Shown here in pieces: positions 5,501-6,162 of a stretch of 6,162 nucleotides of DNA. The translations under genes were made by a program, and so were the position numbers. The notes beneath the pieces were generated by a model. It worked only from the letters and a program-made list of their open reading frames with translations, did not search any database and was not told the DNA's origin. Each line of letters begins with the position of its first letter. Position 1 is the stretch's first letter. The stretch spans positions 1 to 6,162 of the forward strand of contig JBFMAE010000147.1 in the NCBI GenBank assembly GCA_040756085.1. Direction: 5' to 3'. Source of the DNA: JBFMAE01 sp040756085. Its GTDB lineage: Bacteria; Desulfobacterota; BSN033; UBA1163.

Positions 5501-5968
5501 TCACTCGTTGTCATATTCGATTGGCAAGCCCCCATCGCCTTTTACTTCCGAGAGAACCAGAAAGGTCTCTACCTTGCCGATGCCACTGATCGATGCAATC
5601 TTCTCCTTTATGATCTCGCCGAGATGTTCCAAATCACGGGCAGCCACATGGACCAAGTAATCGAAGCGGCCGGTAACATGGTAGCAAGCTCGAACATTCG
5701 GAATCTTTTGAATCCCCTTTTCAAATGAGCGGATATAGTTCACATTATGGCGGTCAAGGGTTACTGACACAAAACCTTGGATGTTGAACCCTAAAGCTTG
5801 TGGATTGATGATTGCCCGATATCCGAGGACTACCCCACGCTCCTCCAACTGGCGAATACGCTCCAGCATAGTAGAGGGTGCTACGCCGAATTCCCGGGCG
5901 AGGTCGGAATTGGTTTTCCGACCATTGACCTGTAGGGCTTGAATGATTTTGCGGTTAAGTTCATCCAT
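5501..5968 (-). CDS. Lrp/AsnC family transcriptional regulator
   Basis: A 155-residue one-component regulator of the leucine-responsive/feast-famine family. The N-terminal winged helix-turn-helix opens with MDELNRKIIQALQVNGR, then SDLAREFGVAPSTMLERIRQLEERGVV (the recognition helix is around PSTMLERIRQLEE) and GYRAIINPQALGF. The C-terminal RAM/effector domain carries GFVSVTLDR, IPNVRACYHVTGRFDYLVHV (the Gly-rich effector turn) and ISGIGKVETFLVL. These proteins assemble as dimers to octamers and often sense amino acids. I chose the ATG at 5968 because it starts at the conserved family N-terminus; a TTG at 6004 would add 12 unlike residues and has no ribosome binding site. The ATG also lacks a clear Shine-Dalgarno, with only GGAA touching it. 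It is first in the co-directional array, 93 bp before panB, and probably controls itself and the genes downstream. Confidence 0.92.
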   Translation of the reverse strand: MDELNRKIIQALQVNGRKTNSDLAREFGVAPSTMLERIRQLEERGVVLGYRAIINPQALGFNIQGFVSVTLDRHNVNYIRSFEKGIQKIPNVRACYHVTGRFDYLVHVAARDLEHLGEIIKEKIASISGIGKVETFLVLSEVKGDGGLPIEYDNE

Positions 5969-5974
5969 TTCCGA

Positions 5975-6082
5975 ATTATTAGCGTTAATTGTTCCCTTTA
6001 TCAAAATAAAATTTGTTTGTCAAGAATTATTTTCGAATTTGTTACGGAATAATCATTTGTGTACTTTTTGTAAAAATCATTT
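5975..6082 (-). promoter_or_regulatory. AT-rich putative promoter/operator region of the Lrp-type regulator
   Basis: Minus-strand promoter candidates: a perfect -35 TTGACA at 6023-6018 with a poor -10 (GATAAA, 15-bp spacer, or TAAAGG, 17-bp), and TTGATA at 6004-5999 with AATAAT at 5980-5975 (5/6 and 5/6 bases, 18-bp spacer). The second pair would start transcription at about the ATG, giving a leaderless message and explaining the missing ribosome binding site. Possible operator parts: ATTATT (6026-6031) with AATAAT (6048-6053), TTTTT-GT-AAAAA (6065-6076), and AATCATTT twice (6051-6058 and 6075-6082). AT-rich repeated half-sites fit Lrp-type autoregulation. All by eye. Confidence 0.35.
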
Positions 6083-6162
6083 ATGGACATACCGTCGTAG
6101 TAAAGAGGGGGGTCTGGGGGGAGACTCATAACTTGGCCAGGTTGTGGAAAACTTTTTAACCC
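6083..6162. other. Gene-free right edge with two G6 tracts
   Basis: 80 bp to the window end with no supported gene. It holds two runs of six G's in the stretch 6107-6121, separated by TCT; the flanks GTCT (6112-6115) and AGAC (6122-6125) could form a 4-bp hairpin with the second run in its loop. I cannot tell whether another gene starts beyond the edge. Confidence 0.4.

Noticed and set aside
5969..6004. TTG at 6004 as the start of the Lrp-type gene
   Set aside because: No ribosome binding site upstream, and the extra 12 residues precede the conserved family N-terminus; kept only as an alternative.
6107..6121. Two G6 runs as a G-quadruplex
   Set aside because: Only two long runs, with a 4-bp hairpin equally likely; not enough to claim a quadruplex.

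Overview
The window reads as part of a bacterial chromosome at moderate GC. All genes but one lie on the minus strand, and they centre on uptake and metabolism of branched-chain or other hydrophobic amino acids. The GTCATTCC-type palindromic repeats, the GGAGG-type ribosome binding sites and the protein style suggest a Desulfobacterota/deltaproteobacterial-type organism. That is inference from recall, not a database match.

Layout, left to right. (1) 1-307, plus strand: the last ~101 residues of a LivM-type ABC permease, cut by the window edge. (2) 305-346: a 39-bp convergent gap holding an intrinsic terminator for the minus-strand gene that follows. (3) 347-1573, minus: a LivK-like periplasmic binding protein with a clear signal peptide. 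(4) 1574-1905: a 332-bp gene-free stretch holding a predicted sigma70-type promoter and a 178-bp MITE-like palindromic element with 17-bp terminal inverted repeats and a perfect 6-bp flanking direct repeat. (5) 1906-2979, minus: a leucine/phenylalanine/valine dehydrogenase. (6) 3079-4344, minus: a 421-residue soluble protein I do not recognise. (7) 4345-4555: a spacer built of nested inverted repeats. (8) 4556-5407, minus: PanB, ketopantoate hydroxymethyltransferase. (9) 5408-5500: a spacer with a 45-bp palindromic element. (10) 5501-5968, minus: an Lrp/AsnC regulator, with an AT-rich putative control region upstream (to about 6082).

How the genes may work together: the Lrp-type regulator is first in a co-directional array lrp - panB - unknown - dehydrogenase - livK. 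The binding protein would deliver amino acids to a LivHMGF-type transporter. The dehydrogenase would interconvert L-amino acids and 2-oxo acids. PanB consumes 2-oxoisovalerate, the 2-oxo acid of valine. The 421-residue protein sits between PanB and the dehydrogenase and is the best candidate for something undescribed. The only intrinsic terminator I see is after livK. The gaps of 93-332 bp leave open whether this is one operon or several units.

The points most worth a second look are the unknown protein and its setting, the PheDH-like pocket residues in the dehydrogenase, and the MITE-like insertion exactly abutting a predicted -10 box upstream of livK. I saw no tRNA, rRNA, CRISPR array, transposase gene or replication origin.
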